Shown: piece by piece, positions 7,773-16,075 of the stretch
Position numbering within the stretch: position 1 is the stretch's first letter
How the letters are laid out: each line of letters begins with the position of its first letter
Assembly (NCBI GenBank): GCA_000824845.1
Contig: CCNC01000195.1
Location: forward strand, 1 to 52,353
DNA length: 52,353 nt
DNA from: Mesorhizobium sp. ORS 3359
GTDB lineage: Bacteria > Pseudomonadota > Alphaproteobacteria > Rhizobiales > Rhizobiaceae
Reading direction: 5' to 3'
The notes under the pieces: model-generated
Told to the model about the DNA's origin: nothing
What the model saw: only the letters and a program-made list of their open reading frames with translations
Databases searched by the model: none
Position numbers and translations under genes: made by a program

Positions 7773-8711
7773 CTACTCCTGTCCTGCCGTTTCCCGCCGC
7801 ACGATCGCCTCGGCCATCGCATAATCCTTCTGCGAGACCGGCACGAAGCCGCCGGTATGCGCCCTCTCCAGAAGGTCGTACACATCGGGCGTCTGCGATT
7901 TGAGATTGGTCAGGAAGACGGTCAGCCGTCGTTTCGCCTCTGGATCGAGATCGCTGCGGACTGCATGCGGCCCGTAGCGCAACAGGTCGGAGGTCCATAA
8001 CACCCTAAGTGACGTCCCAGGGATGCCGGCAGCCTCCAGCCGCTCGACCGTGCCGCCGGAATGGGTGGCTTGGCCGTCGGCATCGGCCGGCTCCCAGCCG
8101 AACAGGCCATCCGCATCGCCGCCGCTCAACATCGTCTCGGCCGCCGTGGCCGACGCGGCGCGTGCCAGGAACGGCGAATCCTGCGCAATCTTGACCCCTG
8201 CGGCGGAAAGGGCCGCCAGCGGAAGCAGCGCGCCACCGACATTATCGGCTGGCGCAATCGCGATCCGATGCGAAGCCATGGCTGCAAGATCCTGAAGCCT
8301 GCCGTTGCGCGTCACCAGCACGGAGCGGATGCCGACGGCGCCGTCGGCGTCGACCGGCGCCACCAGTGGCTCGACACAGCCGCAGCGCTCCGAGGCCGTG
8401 GCATAGGCAAGCGCCGAATAGACCGCGTATTGCACGCGCCCGCTCGCCTGCGCCCCGATCAGCGCCGCGTAGTCACGCGCAACGACGAACTCGACCTTCA
8501 TGCCGAGCGCGTTGGCATAGGCTTCCGTCAGACGCGCAAGCCCAGGGACGGTGTTGCCGCCGCCCGGCTCGGCAACGATGCCGATGCGGAACGTGCCGAT
8601 GTCGTCACGCCAGTCGGCGTGTGCCGGCCATGCGGCGGCGCCGGACGCCAAGAGAGCGGCCGCGCACATTTTCACGGCCTGCCTTGCCGCGGTCTTGCCG
8701 CGCCTCGCCAT
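7773..8711 (-). CDS. PhnD-type phosphate/phosphonate substrate-binding protein
   Basis: Starting at ATG 8711 the protein has 312 residues with a signal peptide (basic MARRGK, hydrophobic core, AHA/DW cleavage near residue 32). A PhnD/SsuA/transferrin-like periplasmic binding fold follows, with features typical of the family such as YAVYSALAYATA and the late segment VWTSDLL-like. It should bind a small ligand in the periplasm; the ligand cannot be told. No permease or ATPase gene lies nearby, so it is an orphan binding protein. It diverges from deoB across 123 bases. The frame is open further upstream, but that part overlaps deoB and lacks a signal sequence. Confidence 0.72.
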   Translation of the reverse strand: MARRGKTAARQAVKMCAAALLASGAAAWPAHADWRDDIGTFRIGIVAEPGGGNTVPGLARLTEAYANALGMKVEFVVARDYAALIGAQASGRVQYAVYSALAYATASERCGCVEPLVAPVDADGAVGIRSVLVTRNGRLQDLAAMASHRIAIAPADNVGGALLPLAALSAAGVKIAQDSPFLARAASATAAETMLSGGDADGLFGWEPADADGQATHSGGTVERLEAAGIPGTSLRVLWTSDLLRYGPHAVRSDLDPEAKRRLTVFLTNLKSQTPDVYDLLERAHTGGFVPVSQKDYAMAEAIVRRETAGQE

Positions 8712-8834
8712 GCTTGCTTTGCTCCCGCCATATCCACGCCTCGTCGCAACTATGGCGCGAAGCGGTTGCGGTTTGGTTTCCGATTTGCCAACGCCGCCGC
8801 GGAACCCTATGTCTGGCAGCCAGGACTGACAACA

Positions 8835-10082
8835 ATGACACCCATGGCACGCGCGTTCCTGTTCGTTCTCGATTCTTTCGGCATCGGCGGCGCGGCCGAC
8901 GCCGAACGCTATGGCGATGCCGGCGCCGACACGTTCGGACATATCTTCAAGGCCTGCGCCGAAGGCCGCGCCGACCGGGAAGGTCTACGCAAAGGACCGC
9001 TCGCCGTGCCCAACATGATGTCGCTCGGGCTTGGCCTGGCGGCACGGACGGCAACCGGACTGCAGCTCGACGCCGACACGCCGCTGATCGCCTCGGCCTT
9101 CCACGGCGCCGCCCAGGAGGTGTCAAGCGGCAAGGACACGCCGTCGGGCCATTGGGAGATCGCAGGACTGCCCGTGCGCTTCGACTGGGGCTATTTTCCC
9201 GACACGATGCCTGCCTTCCCGGCCGAGCTGACCGACGCGATCATCCGCGAAGGCAAGGTGCCGGGTATCCTCGGCAATTGCCATGCGCCGGGAACCGAGA
9301 TCATCGAGCGGCTCGGCGAAGAGCATATCCGCACCGGCAGACCGATCTGCTACACGTCGGTGGACTCCGTCTTGCAGATCGCCGCGCATGAAACGCATTT
9401 CGGCCTGGAGCGGCTTTATGAGCTTTGCCTGACAGTGCGCCGGCTCGTCGATCGCTTGAAGATCGGCCGCGTGATCGCGCGGCCTTTCGTGGGCGAGACG
9501 CCCGCCACGTTCCAGCGCACCCACAACCGCCGCGACTATGCGGTGCCGCCGCCTGAGCCGACCCTGCTCGACCGGCTGACGGAGCGCGGCAGCAAGGTCA
9601 TCGCGGTCGGCAAGATCGGCGACATCTTCGCTCATCGCGGCATCTCGCAGGTGCGCAAGGCAGGCGGCAACATGGCGATGTTCGACAAGGCGCTCGGCGC
9701 CATGGAGGATGCCGGCGACGGCGACCTGGTCTTCGCCAATTTCGTCGACTTCGACACCGAGTTCGGTCACCGGCGCGATGTCGCCGGCTATGCCGCCGCG
9801 CTCGAGGCCTTCGACCGCCGGCTCCCGGAAGCGCTGTCGCGCATCGGGCCGGGCGACCTTCTCATCCTCACCGCCGATCACGGCAACGACCCGACCTGGC
9901 GCGGCACCGACCATACGCGCGAACGCGTCCCGGTGATCGGCATCGGGCCGGGGCTGAAGGGCGGCGACATCGGGCTCAGGCCAACCTTCGCCGATATCGG
10001 CGAAACCGTTGCGGATCACCTTGGCCTGGCAGCCGGACGCCATGGAGCATCATTCCTCGCAACGATAGGCGGCCATGCCTGA
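8835..10082 (+). CDS. deoB: Phosphopentomutase
   Basis: The 415-residue protein interconverts ribose- or deoxyribose-1-phosphate and the 5-phosphate in nucleoside salvage. It shows the alkaline-phosphatase-superfamily metal motifs: VLDSFGIGGAADAERYGD at the start (Asp ligand, metal site), SSGKDTPSGHWEIAG near residue 97 (the Thr that is phosphorylated), and LLILTADHGNDPTW with TDHTRE near the end. The length matches the family. The start may be 8835 or ATG 8844 three codons later. The last eight bases overlap mutM, so the two are probably co-transcribed. Confidence 0.94.
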   Translation: MTPMARAFLFVLDSFGIGGAADAERYGDAGADTFGHIFKACAEGRADREGLRKGPLAVPNMMSLGLGLAARTATGLQLDADTPLIASAFHGAAQEVSSGKDTPSGHWEIAGLPVRFDWGYFPDTMPAFPAELTDAIIREGKVPGILGNCHAPGTEIIERLGEEHIRTGRPICYTSVDSVLQIAAHETHFGLERLYELCLTVRRLVDRLKIGRVIARPFVGETPATFQRTHNRRDYAVPPPEPTLLDRLTERGSKVIAVGKIGDIFAHRGISQVRKAGGNMAMFDKALGAMEDAGDGDLVFANFVDFDTEFGHRRDVAGYAAALEAFDRRLPEALSRIGPGDLLILTADHGNDPTWRGTDHTRERVPVIGIGPGLKGGDIGLRPTFADIGETVADHLGLAAGRHGASFLATIGGHA

Positions 10083-10965
10083 ACTGCCTGAAGTCGAAAC
10101 CGTCCGGCGCGGACTGCAGCCGGTCCTGGAAGGAGCGCGGCTGGTCAAGGTCGAAGCGCGCAGGCCCGACCTTCGCTTTCCTTTTCCGGAGCGCTTTTCG
10201 GAGCGGCTGACAGGCAAGACCGTGACGGCGCTTGGCCGGCGCGCCAAATATCTGACAATGCATGTCGAAGATGGTCCGGTGCTGATCTGCCACCTCGGCA
10301 TGTCGGGGTCGTTCCGGGTCGAAGCCGCCGGGAGCAGCGACGTCCCCGGCTCCTTCCATCACGAGCGCTCGAAGATCGCCGCGCACGACCATGTCGTGTT
10401 CGACGTCACCTCGCCGAAGGGCGTGCGGTCCAGCATCATCTTCAACGACCCGCGCCGCTTCGGCTTCATGCTGTTTGCCGAAGGCGCGCCGGACGCGCAT
10501 CCGATGCTGGCGGGACTCGGCATCGAGCCAACCGGCAACGCCCTCGACGGCCCCCTGCTCGCCTCGCTGCTGAAGGATCGCAGATCGCCGCTCAAGGCGG
10601 CGCTGCTCGACCAGCGCCTGATCGCCGGGCTCGGCAATATATATGTCTCGGAAGCACTGTGGCGCGCCGGGCTCTCGCCGCTGCGCGAAGCCGGCACCAT
10701 CGCCGGCTCGGCCAAGAAGGCGAAGGGACAAAGCGAACGCCTCGCCGAGGCGATCCGCTCGGTCATCGCCGATGCGATCGCCGCCGGCGGCTCGTCGCTG
10801 CGCGACTATGTCCAGGCCGACGGATCGCTCGGCTATTTCCAGCATTCCTTCGCGGTCTACGATCGCGAGGGGGAGCCGTGCCAGAAGCCGGGCTGCCGCG
10901 GCCATGTCGAACGCATCGTGCAGGGCGGCCGCTCGACCTTCTATTGCCGGACCTGTCAGCGGTAA
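10075..10965 (+). CDS. mutM: Formamidopyrimidine-DNA glycosylase
   Basis: This 296-residue base-excision repair enzyme removes 8-oxoguanine and formamidopyrimidines. It starts MPELPEVETVRRGL, in which Pro-2 is the catalytic nucleophile after Met removal and Glu-3 is conserved. The helix-two-turn-helix region is at about residues 140-220 (LDQRLIAGLGNIYVSEAL). The C-terminal zinc finger is complete, with cysteines in QKPGCRGHVER and FYCRTCQR plus the preceding GEPCQK. It overlaps deoB by eight bases, which suggests co-expression. Confidence 0.96.
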   Translation: MPELPEVETVRRGLQPVLEGARLVKVEARRPDLRFPFPERFSERLTGKTVTALGRRAKYLTMHVEDGPVLICHLGMSGSFRVEAAGSSDVPGSFHHERSKIAAHDHVVFDVTSPKGVRSSIIFNDPRRFGFMLFAEGAPDAHPMLAGLGIEPTGNALDGPLLASLLKDRRSPLKAALLDQRLIAGLGNIYVSEALWRAGLSPLREAGTIAGSAKKAKGQSERLAEAIRSVIADAIAAGGSSLRDYVQADGSLGYFQHSFAVYDREGEPCQKPGCRGHVERIVQGGRSTFYCRTCQR

Positions 10966-11011
10966 GCTAGGAACGGTATCGATCATCCCACCCCCGCGGA
11001 GGAAGCGAACC

Positions 11012-11785
11012 ATGACCTATGAAACCATTCTCGTGGAAACACGGGGCAAGGTCGGGTTGATCACGCTGAACCGGCCCAAGGCGCTCAATGCGCTGAATTC
11101 GCAGGTGCTTGCGGAGGTAGTCGCGGCGGCGAGCGCGTTCGATGCCGATCCCGCGATCGGCGCGATGGTGCTTACGGGCTCGGAAAAGGCGTTTGCCGCC
11201 GGCGCCGACATCAAGGAAATGCAGGTGATGTCCTTCGCCGACGCCTACACGCAGGATTTCTTCGTCGGCTGGGAGGAATTCACGCGCACGCGCAAACCCA
11301 TCGTCGCGGCGGTCGCTGGCTATGCGCTCGGCGGCGGCTGCGAACTGGCCATGATGTGCGACTTCATCATCGCCGGCGACAACGCCAAATTCGGCCAGCC
11401 CGAGATCACGCTCGGCGTCATGCCGGGCATGGGCGGCTCGCAGCGGCTGACCCGATTCGTCGGCAAGTCCAAGGCGATGGACATGTGCCTGACCGGGCGG
11501 ATGATGGACGCGGCCGAGGCCGAGAGGAGCGGGCTGGTGTCGCGGGTGGTCCCGGTCGCCGAGCTGCTCGACGAAACGCTGAAGGCGGCGGCGAAGATCG
11601 CCGAGTTCTCGCTGCCATCGGTGATGATGGCCAAGGAGGCCGTCAACCGCGCTTACGAGACGACGTTGGCCGAGGGGCTGCGCTTCGAGCGCCGTCTTTT
11701 CCACTCGCTGTTTGCGCTCGACGACCAGAAAGAAGGCATGGCCGCCTTCGTCGAGAAGCGGAAGCCGAACTTCACCAACCGCTAA
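11012..11785 (+). CDS. Enoyl-CoA hydratase
   Basis: This 257-residue crotonase-family protein hydrates trans-2-enoyl-CoA in fatty-acid beta-oxidation. The oxyanion-hole segments KAFAAGADIKEM (about 56-67) and ALGGGCELAMMCD (about 104-116) are intact, and the two catalytic glutamates expected in true hydratases are visible in GGGCELA and in the QPEITLGVMPG segment. GGAGGAAG before ATG 11012 decides the start; the frame is open upstream through mutM but that part is a shadow. It resembles the alphaproteobacterial short-chain enoyl-CoA hydratase (ech/fadB1-like). Its stop is followed at once by a palindromic repeat. Confidence 0.92.
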   Translation: MTYETILVETRGKVGLITLNRPKALNALNSQVLAEVVAAASAFDADPAIGAMVLTGSEKAFAAGADIKEMQVMSFADAYTQDFFVGWEEFTRTRKPIVAAVAGYALGGGCELAMMCDFIIAGDNAKFGQPEITLGVMPGMGGSQRLTRFVGKSKAMDMCLTGRMMDAAEAERSGLVSRVVPVAELLDETLKAAAKIAEFSLPSVMMAKEAVNRAYETTLAEGLRFERRLFHSLFALDDQKEGMAAFVEKRKPNFTNR

Positions 11786-11888
11786 AGCATGTCTCCCGAA
11801 AGTGGGAACCGGTTTCGGGATAAAGACATGCGTAAAATCAAAAACCTAAAGCGCATGGAGCGAATCTGAAAGATCGCGACGCGCTTTA
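11786..11888 (+). repeat. Palindromic intergenic repeat, copy 1
   Basis: This is a 103-base element with a nested palindrome (GCATGTC ... GACATGC enclosing TCCCGAAA ... TTTCGGGA). A spacer and a second arm ending GCGACGCGCTTTA follow. An almost identical copy lies inverted at 21101-21201, with a handful of differences by eye, and a diverged copy is at 32661-32764. It starts on the base after the hydratase TAA stop. Confidence 0.85.
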
Positions 11889-11958
11889 GGCGCTTCGCCC
11901 AGGTGGCCGCGGTTTTGCGGGACATGACATCGAGGCCCAAAAAGACCGCGAAGCGGCG

Positions 11959-11987
11959 TTGACGAGGCGGAAAAGCTGAACTATAAG
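11959..11987 (+). promoter_or_regulatory. Sigma70-type promoter of rpsT
   Basis: TTGACG (11959-11964) and TATAAG (11982-11987) are separated by exactly 17 bases, about 90 bases before the rpsT ATG. It lies in the right strand and place, after the repeat. Confidence 0.75.
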
Positions 11988-12076
11988 CCGCACCAACCGA
12001 GGCGGCCCGTGGCTGCCCGTTTGTTTTTTGCGCCCTGCGACATCGCTGGCGTTCACCAGATCAGAAGAGAGGCATC

Positions 12077-12343
12077 ATGGCCAATACTTCCTCGGCCAAA
12101 AAGGCTACGCGCAAGATCGCCCGCCGCGCTGCGGTCAACAAGAACCGCCGCTCGCGCGTCCGCACCTATGTCCGCAAGGTCGAAGAGGCGCTGGCCGCCG
12201 GCGACAAGGCCGCTGCGGTGGCAGCCTTCAAGGCTGCGGAACCGGAATTGATGCGCGCCGCCACCAAGGGCGTCGTCCACAAGAACACGGCTTCCCGCAA
12301 GGTTTCGCGGCTGGCTCAGCGGGTCAAGACGCTGTCGGCCTGA
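12077..12343 (+). CDS. rpsT: 30S ribosomal protein S20
   Basis: This 88-residue basic protein matches S20: MANTSSAKKATRKIARRAAV at the start, then KNRRSRVRTYVRKVEEAL and KNTASRKVSRLAQRVK near the end. It binds 16S rRNA in the small subunit. It is preceded by AGAGAGGC as ribosome-binding site, has its own promoter at 11959-11987 and a strong terminator at 12373-12399, so it is a single-gene unit upstream of dnaA, an arrangement common in Alphaproteobacteria. Confidence 0.98.
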   Translation: MANTSSAKKATRKIARRAAVNKNRRSRVRTYVRKVEEALAAGDKAAAVAAFKAAEPELMRAATKGVVHKNTASRKVSRLAQRVKTLSA

Positions 12344-12372
12344 CCGATTCCTCTTTCACTGCGTCGATACTG

Positions 12373-12399
12373 AACCCGGCCGTACAGGCCGGGTTTTTT
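12373..12399 (+). terminator. Rho-independent terminator after rpsT
   Basis: The stem AACCCGGCC / GGCCGGGTT with a GTACA loop is followed by a run of T residues, 30 bases past the rpsT stop. Confidence 0.93.
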
Positions 12400-13176
12400 C
12401 GTTTGCCGGCAAGTACTTAAAAAGTTTGCCCGCAAGCTGCACTTTGTGAGGCGATTCCAATGCCGGTAATGTTTTGCCGGCATATACAGCGCCGCTTATA
12501 TCTGCGCGCCTCCGCCGCAGCGGCTGCCCAAATTCGCCTGTCAGAAATTCCGCATTCTTTTCAGGTGCTTACAGGCGGTCATCCACAGCTTGTTCAACGC
12601 ATGGCCGGACCGTGGGGGAGAAGTAGCTGTCAAGAGAATTATTTCAGAATATTTCGTTTCGGGCGGTCTTTTTCATATTCGCCGGAAAAGGGTTTGAATC
12701 ACAATGGCTTTGTCAAAACGTGCCGTCGCAGCACCCGAATTCAAGCCCCGTTCGGTAACCAGATTCGTTAAAAAACCGTTAGATGTGGCCTTGCCCTATC
12801 CACAGCGATTTCGGTAATGTCCATCCATCGAAGGGACGGGCTCTAGCCCCTAACCCAGCCTGAATCGGCCAGCACAAAATGGCAGAATTCATGACGTGGA
12901 GCAATTCCGCGCGTGGCTTGGTTTGTCTTTTCGGTGCGGTAGGGGACTGGCGTAATTGTACATTGGCGGTCGATGTCTCGCCGGCGTTTTCGCCGGAGGG
13001 TGGCGTATTGCCTTGTCTTTGTCGGAAGCCGGCTTGCGGAGCCGGCGGCTGGTCCCTTGCGCGAGTTGCGATGACCGTTTGCCGGCGGCAGCGGCAGCGC
13101 GGCGAATGAGGTCGCCGGACCAAGGATGCAGGAGGCGCATCCCCGGCGGGAAAAGGGTACGAGAAGACAAGGAACT
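12400..13176. other. Long dnaA upstream region with DnaA-box-like sites
   Basis: I find no believable gene in these 777 bases. Two sites differ by one base from the DnaA box TTATCCACA: TCATCCACA (12579-12587) and CTATCCACA (12796-12804). A TTAA-N7-TTAG near-match to a CtrA box is at 12768-12782, just before the second. GANTC (CcrM-type) sites occur at 12453, 12696, 12762 and 12862, about the number expected by chance. A perfect CCGGCG-TTTT-CGCCGG hairpin lies at 12981-12996. The part around 12630-12700 is AT-rich for this genome. This fits a regulated dnaA promoter and leader; a replication origin cannot be excluded. Confidence 0.5.
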
Positions 13177-14730
13177 ATGATCATGCAAAGCGGCATCGAG
13201 AGGGAGATAGCGGGCGATCTCCCATTTCCAGCAACTTTTGTCGGAGAGGGCGACGTGGCGGTATCCAACGACGCGGAACAGAAGTTCGAACGGGTCAAGG
13301 CCCAGTTGAAGGCGCGTCTCGGGGCCGAGGTCTATTCGAGCTGGTTTGGTCGCATGAAGGTCGCCGAGGCCTCCCGCGGCATTGTCCGCATCTCGGTGCC
13401 GACCGCCTTCCTGCGGTCATGGATCAACGGCCACTATCTCGAGCTTATCGCGGAGCTGTGGCGGCATGAGGATCCCGACGTCCTCAAGATCGAGATCGTC
13501 GTGCGCACCGCGACGCGCCAGGGGCGCAACCATGTCGAGCCGGAAATCGCGCCGGCCCGCAAGACGACCAGGCAGACGCACACCGCGCTCGCCAACGGCA
13601 CCGCGAGCGCCGGACGCGTGGAACAACGGGCGCCTGCGCCCCGCCAGGGCGCGTCCGCGGAACCGGAGTTCCGCCACAATGTTCTGGGGTCGCCGCTCGA
13701 CCCGCGCTACACGTTCGCCTCCTTCATCGAGGGGCCGTCCAACAGGGTGGCCTTCGCGGCGGCGAGAGCGGTGGCGGAATCGCAGTCGAGCGCGGTGCGT
13801 TTCAACCCGCTTTTCCTGCATGCCACCGTCGGGCTCGGCAAGACGCATCTCTTGCAGGCGATCGCGGCGGAATCGCTGCGGCACAATCCGAAGTCGCGCG
13901 TCGTCTATCTGACGGCGGAGTATTTCATGTGGCGCTTCGCCACCGCCATCCGCGACAACAACGCGTTGACCCTGAAGGAGCAGCTGCGCGACATCGATCT
14001 CCTGATCATCGACGACATGCAGTTCCTGCAAGGCAAATCGATCCAGCACGAATTCTGCCACCTGATCAACATGCTGCTCGACAGCGCCAAGCAGGTGGTG
14101 GTCGCGGCCGACCGGCCGCCGTCGGAGCTGGAATCGCTGGAGCCTCGCGTGCGGTCGCGCCTCAATGGCGGCGTGGCGCTTGAAATGTCGGCGCCGGATT
14201 TCGCCATGCGGCTCGGCATGCTGAAGCTGCGCCGCGCCACCGCCAAGAGCGATGACACCTCGCTCGACATCTCGGACGAGATCCTGGAGCATGTCGCCCG
14301 TACGGTCACCGGCAGCGGGCGCGAGCTTGAGGGCGCCTTCAACCAGCTTCTGTTTCGCCAGTCCTTCGAGCCGCAGATCACGATCGACCGGATCGATGAG
14401 ATCCTCGGCCACATCTATCGCTCGGGCGAGCCGAAGCGGGTGCGCATCGAGGACATCCAGCGCATCGTGGCGCGCCATTACAACGTTTCGAAAACGGAGC
14501 TTCTGTCCAACCGGCGTACGCGCACCATCGTCAAGCCGCGGCAGGTGGCCATGTATCTGTCGAAAGTGATGACGCCGCGCTCGCTGCCGGAGATCGGGCG
14601 GCGTTTCGGCGGCCGCGACCACACCACCGTGCTGCATGCCGTGCGCAAGATCGAGGACCTTTCGGGCGGCGACAACACGCTGGCGCAGGAGCTCGAACTG
14701 CTCAGAAGGCTGATCAACGACCAGGCCTGA
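13177..14730 (+). CDS. dnaA: Chromosomal replication initiator DnaA
   Basis: The 517-residue AAA+ initiator binds DnaA boxes and opens the origin. Domain I is at about 34-110 (FERVKAQLKARLG, EVYSSWFGRM) and a long variable linker at about 110-170. The AAA+ domain follows, with Walker A GLGKTH near 219-224 and Walker B LLIIDD near 275-280. The C-terminal DNA-binding domain has the signature GGRDHTTVLHAVRKIE. ATG 13177 and ATG 13183 are both possible; the AAGGA site is three bases before the first and nine before the second, so the second may be the main start. dnaN and recF follow. Confidence 0.97.
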   Translation: MIMQSGIEREIAGDLPFPATFVGEGDVAVSNDAEQKFERVKAQLKARLGAEVYSSWFGRMKVAEASRGIVRISVPTAFLRSWINGHYLELIAELWRHEDPDVLKIEIVVRTATRQGRNHVEPEIAPARKTTRQTHTALANGTASAGRVEQRAPAPRQGASAEPEFRHNVLGSPLDPRYTFASFIEGPSNRVAFAAARAVAESQSSAVRFNPLFLHATVGLGKTHLLQAIAAESLRHNPKSRVVYLTAEYFMWRFATAIRDNNALTLKEQLRDIDLLIIDDMQFLQGKSIQHEFCHLINMLLDSAKQVVVAADRPPSELESLEPRVRSRLNGGVALEMSAPDFAMRLGMLKLRRATAKSDDTSLDISDEILEHVARTVTGSGRELEGAFNQLLFRQSFEPQITIDRIDEILGHIYRSGEPKRVRIEDIQRIVARHYNVSKTELLSNRRTRTIVKPRQVAMYLSKVMTPRSLPEIGRRFGGRDHTTVLHAVRKIEDLSGGDNTLAQELELLRRLINDQA

Positions 14731-14740
14731 GGCGATGCGA

Positions 14741-14771
14741 AAATGGCCGGCGACCCGCTTCGCCGGCTTTA
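14741..14771 (+). terminator. Hairpin terminator after dnaA
   Basis: The stem GCCGGCG / CGCCGGC (14746-14767) is followed by TTTAT, 15 bases past the dnaA stop. A second stem AGCCCGCG / CGCGGGCT (14781-14816) and a short GCCT-TCGC-AGGC-TTTTT hairpin (14818-14834) follow. Together they suggest that dnaA and dnaN are separate transcription units. Confidence 0.6.
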
Positions 14772-14930
14772 TCCCCAGAAAGCCCGCGCAACCGGCCCGA
14801 ACCGGTGCCGCGGGCTTGCCTTCGCAGGCTTTTTACTGTCAGCTTACGGAGATTCTGAAAGCCTTTCAGGGCTTTCGCGGGATGCCGCCTGCCGGTGACC
14901 CGTTCATTCATTGAAGCGAGCCTGTTCGTC

Positions 14931-16049
14931 ATGCGTGTTATCCTGGAACGGTCAAATCTCCTGAAGTCCCTCAACCACGTCCACCGCGTGGTCGAGCGGC
15001 GCAACACCATCCCGATCCTTTCCAACGTGCTGCTAAGCGCCGAGGGCGCGAGCCTCGAGATGAAGGCGACCGACCTCGACCTCGAGGTGACGGAGGCGAC
15101 GCCCGCCAAGGTCGAGCGCGGCGGCGCGACGACGGTGCCGGCGCATCTGCTCTACGATATCGTGCGCAAGCTTTCCGATGGCGCAGAGGTGATGCTGAAG
15201 ACGGACGAGGACGGCAACGCGATGACCGTCACCTCCGGCCGTTCGAGCTTCCGCCTGCAGTGCCTGCCGCAATCCGATTTCCCGGAGCTTTCGGCCGGCT
15301 CGTTCTCGCATATCTTCCGGCTGGAATCGGCGGCGCTGAAGGGGCTGATCGACAAGACCCAGTTCGCCATCTCGACCGAGGAAACTCGCTACTACCTCAA
15401 CGGCATCTACCTGCACGCCGTCGAAGTCGGCGGCAAGCTGAAGCTGCGCTCGGTCGCGACCGACGGACACCGCCTGGCGCGCGCCGAGATCGACGCGCCG
15501 GCCGGTTCGGAAGGCATGCCGGGCATCATCATTCCGCGCAAGACGGTGAGCGAGCTGCAGAAGCTGGTCGACGACCCCGATGTCGCGGTGACGACGGAAA
15601 TGTCGGACACCAAGATCCGCTTCACCATCGGCAGCGTCGTTTTGACCTCCAAGCTGATCGACGGCACCTTCCCCGACTATCAGCGCGTGATCCCGACCGG
15701 CAACGACAAGAAGCTGATCATCGATCGCCAGAGCTTCGCCGCCGCGGTCGACCGCGTTTCGACCATTTCCTCCGAGCGCGGCCGGGCCGTGAAGCTGTCG
15801 ATCAATGACGGCCAGCTCACGCTCGCGGTCAACAATCCGGATTCGGGCAGTGCCACCGAGGAACTGGCGGCCGACTATTCGTCGGATCCGATCGAGATCG
15901 GCTTCAACGCCAAATACCTGCTCGATGTGGCGGCCCAGCTCACCGGGTCGGAGGCCAAGTTCATGCTGGCCGACGCCGGCTCGCCGACGCTGATCCATGA
16001 CATGGCCGACGAAACCGCGCTCTATGTGCTGATGCCGATGCGGGTCTAG
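14931..16049 (+). CDS. dnaN: DNA polymerase III beta subunit (sliding clamp)
   Basis: This 372-residue protein forms the ring clamp that tethers DNA polymerase III. It starts MRVILERSNLLKSLNHVHRV, typical of alphaproteobacterial clamps, and shows the three repeated clamp domains, for instance RSSFRLQCLPQSDFPEL in the first and SVATDGHRLARAEI in the second. The C-terminus ALYVLMPMRV is the conserved end that forms part of the partner-binding pocket. ATG 14931 gives the standard length; upstream in-frame codons are not conserved. recF begins 26 bases later. Confidence 0.97.
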   Translation: MRVILERSNLLKSLNHVHRVVERRNTIPILSNVLLSAEGASLEMKATDLDLEVTEATPAKVERGGATTVPAHLLYDIVRKLSDGAEVMLKTDEDGNAMTVTSGRSSFRLQCLPQSDFPELSAGSFSHIFRLESAALKGLIDKTQFAISTEETRYYLNGIYLHAVEVGGKLKLRSVATDGHRLARAEIDAPAGSEGMPGIIIPRKTVSELQKLVDDPDVAVTTEMSDTKIRFTIGSVVLTSKLIDGTFPDYQRVIPTGNDKKLIIDRQSFAAAVDRVSTISSERGRAVKLSINDGQLTLAVNNPDSGSATEELAADYSSDPIEIGFNAKYLLDVAAQLTGSEAKFMLADAGSPTLIHDMADETALYVLMPMRV

Positions 16050-16075
16050 GTCCGGGACGGACCTGATGTGTTACC

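Noticed and set aside
12453..12866. GANTC methylation sites before dnaA as an enriched cluster
   Set aside because: Four sites in about 780 bases is close to the number expected by chance at this base composition. Only the one next to the CtrA-like and DnaA-like sites is mentioned as context.
12400..13176. Calling the chromosomal origin (oriC)
   Set aside because: Only two imperfect DnaA boxes are visible and in several alphaproteobacteria the origin lies away from dnaA. The evidence is not enough for a feature call.
12779..13298. Several open frames in both strands upstream of dnaA
   Set aside because: None has a good ribosome-binding site, a motif or a protein-like composition, and they overlap one another; the stretch is better read as regulatory.
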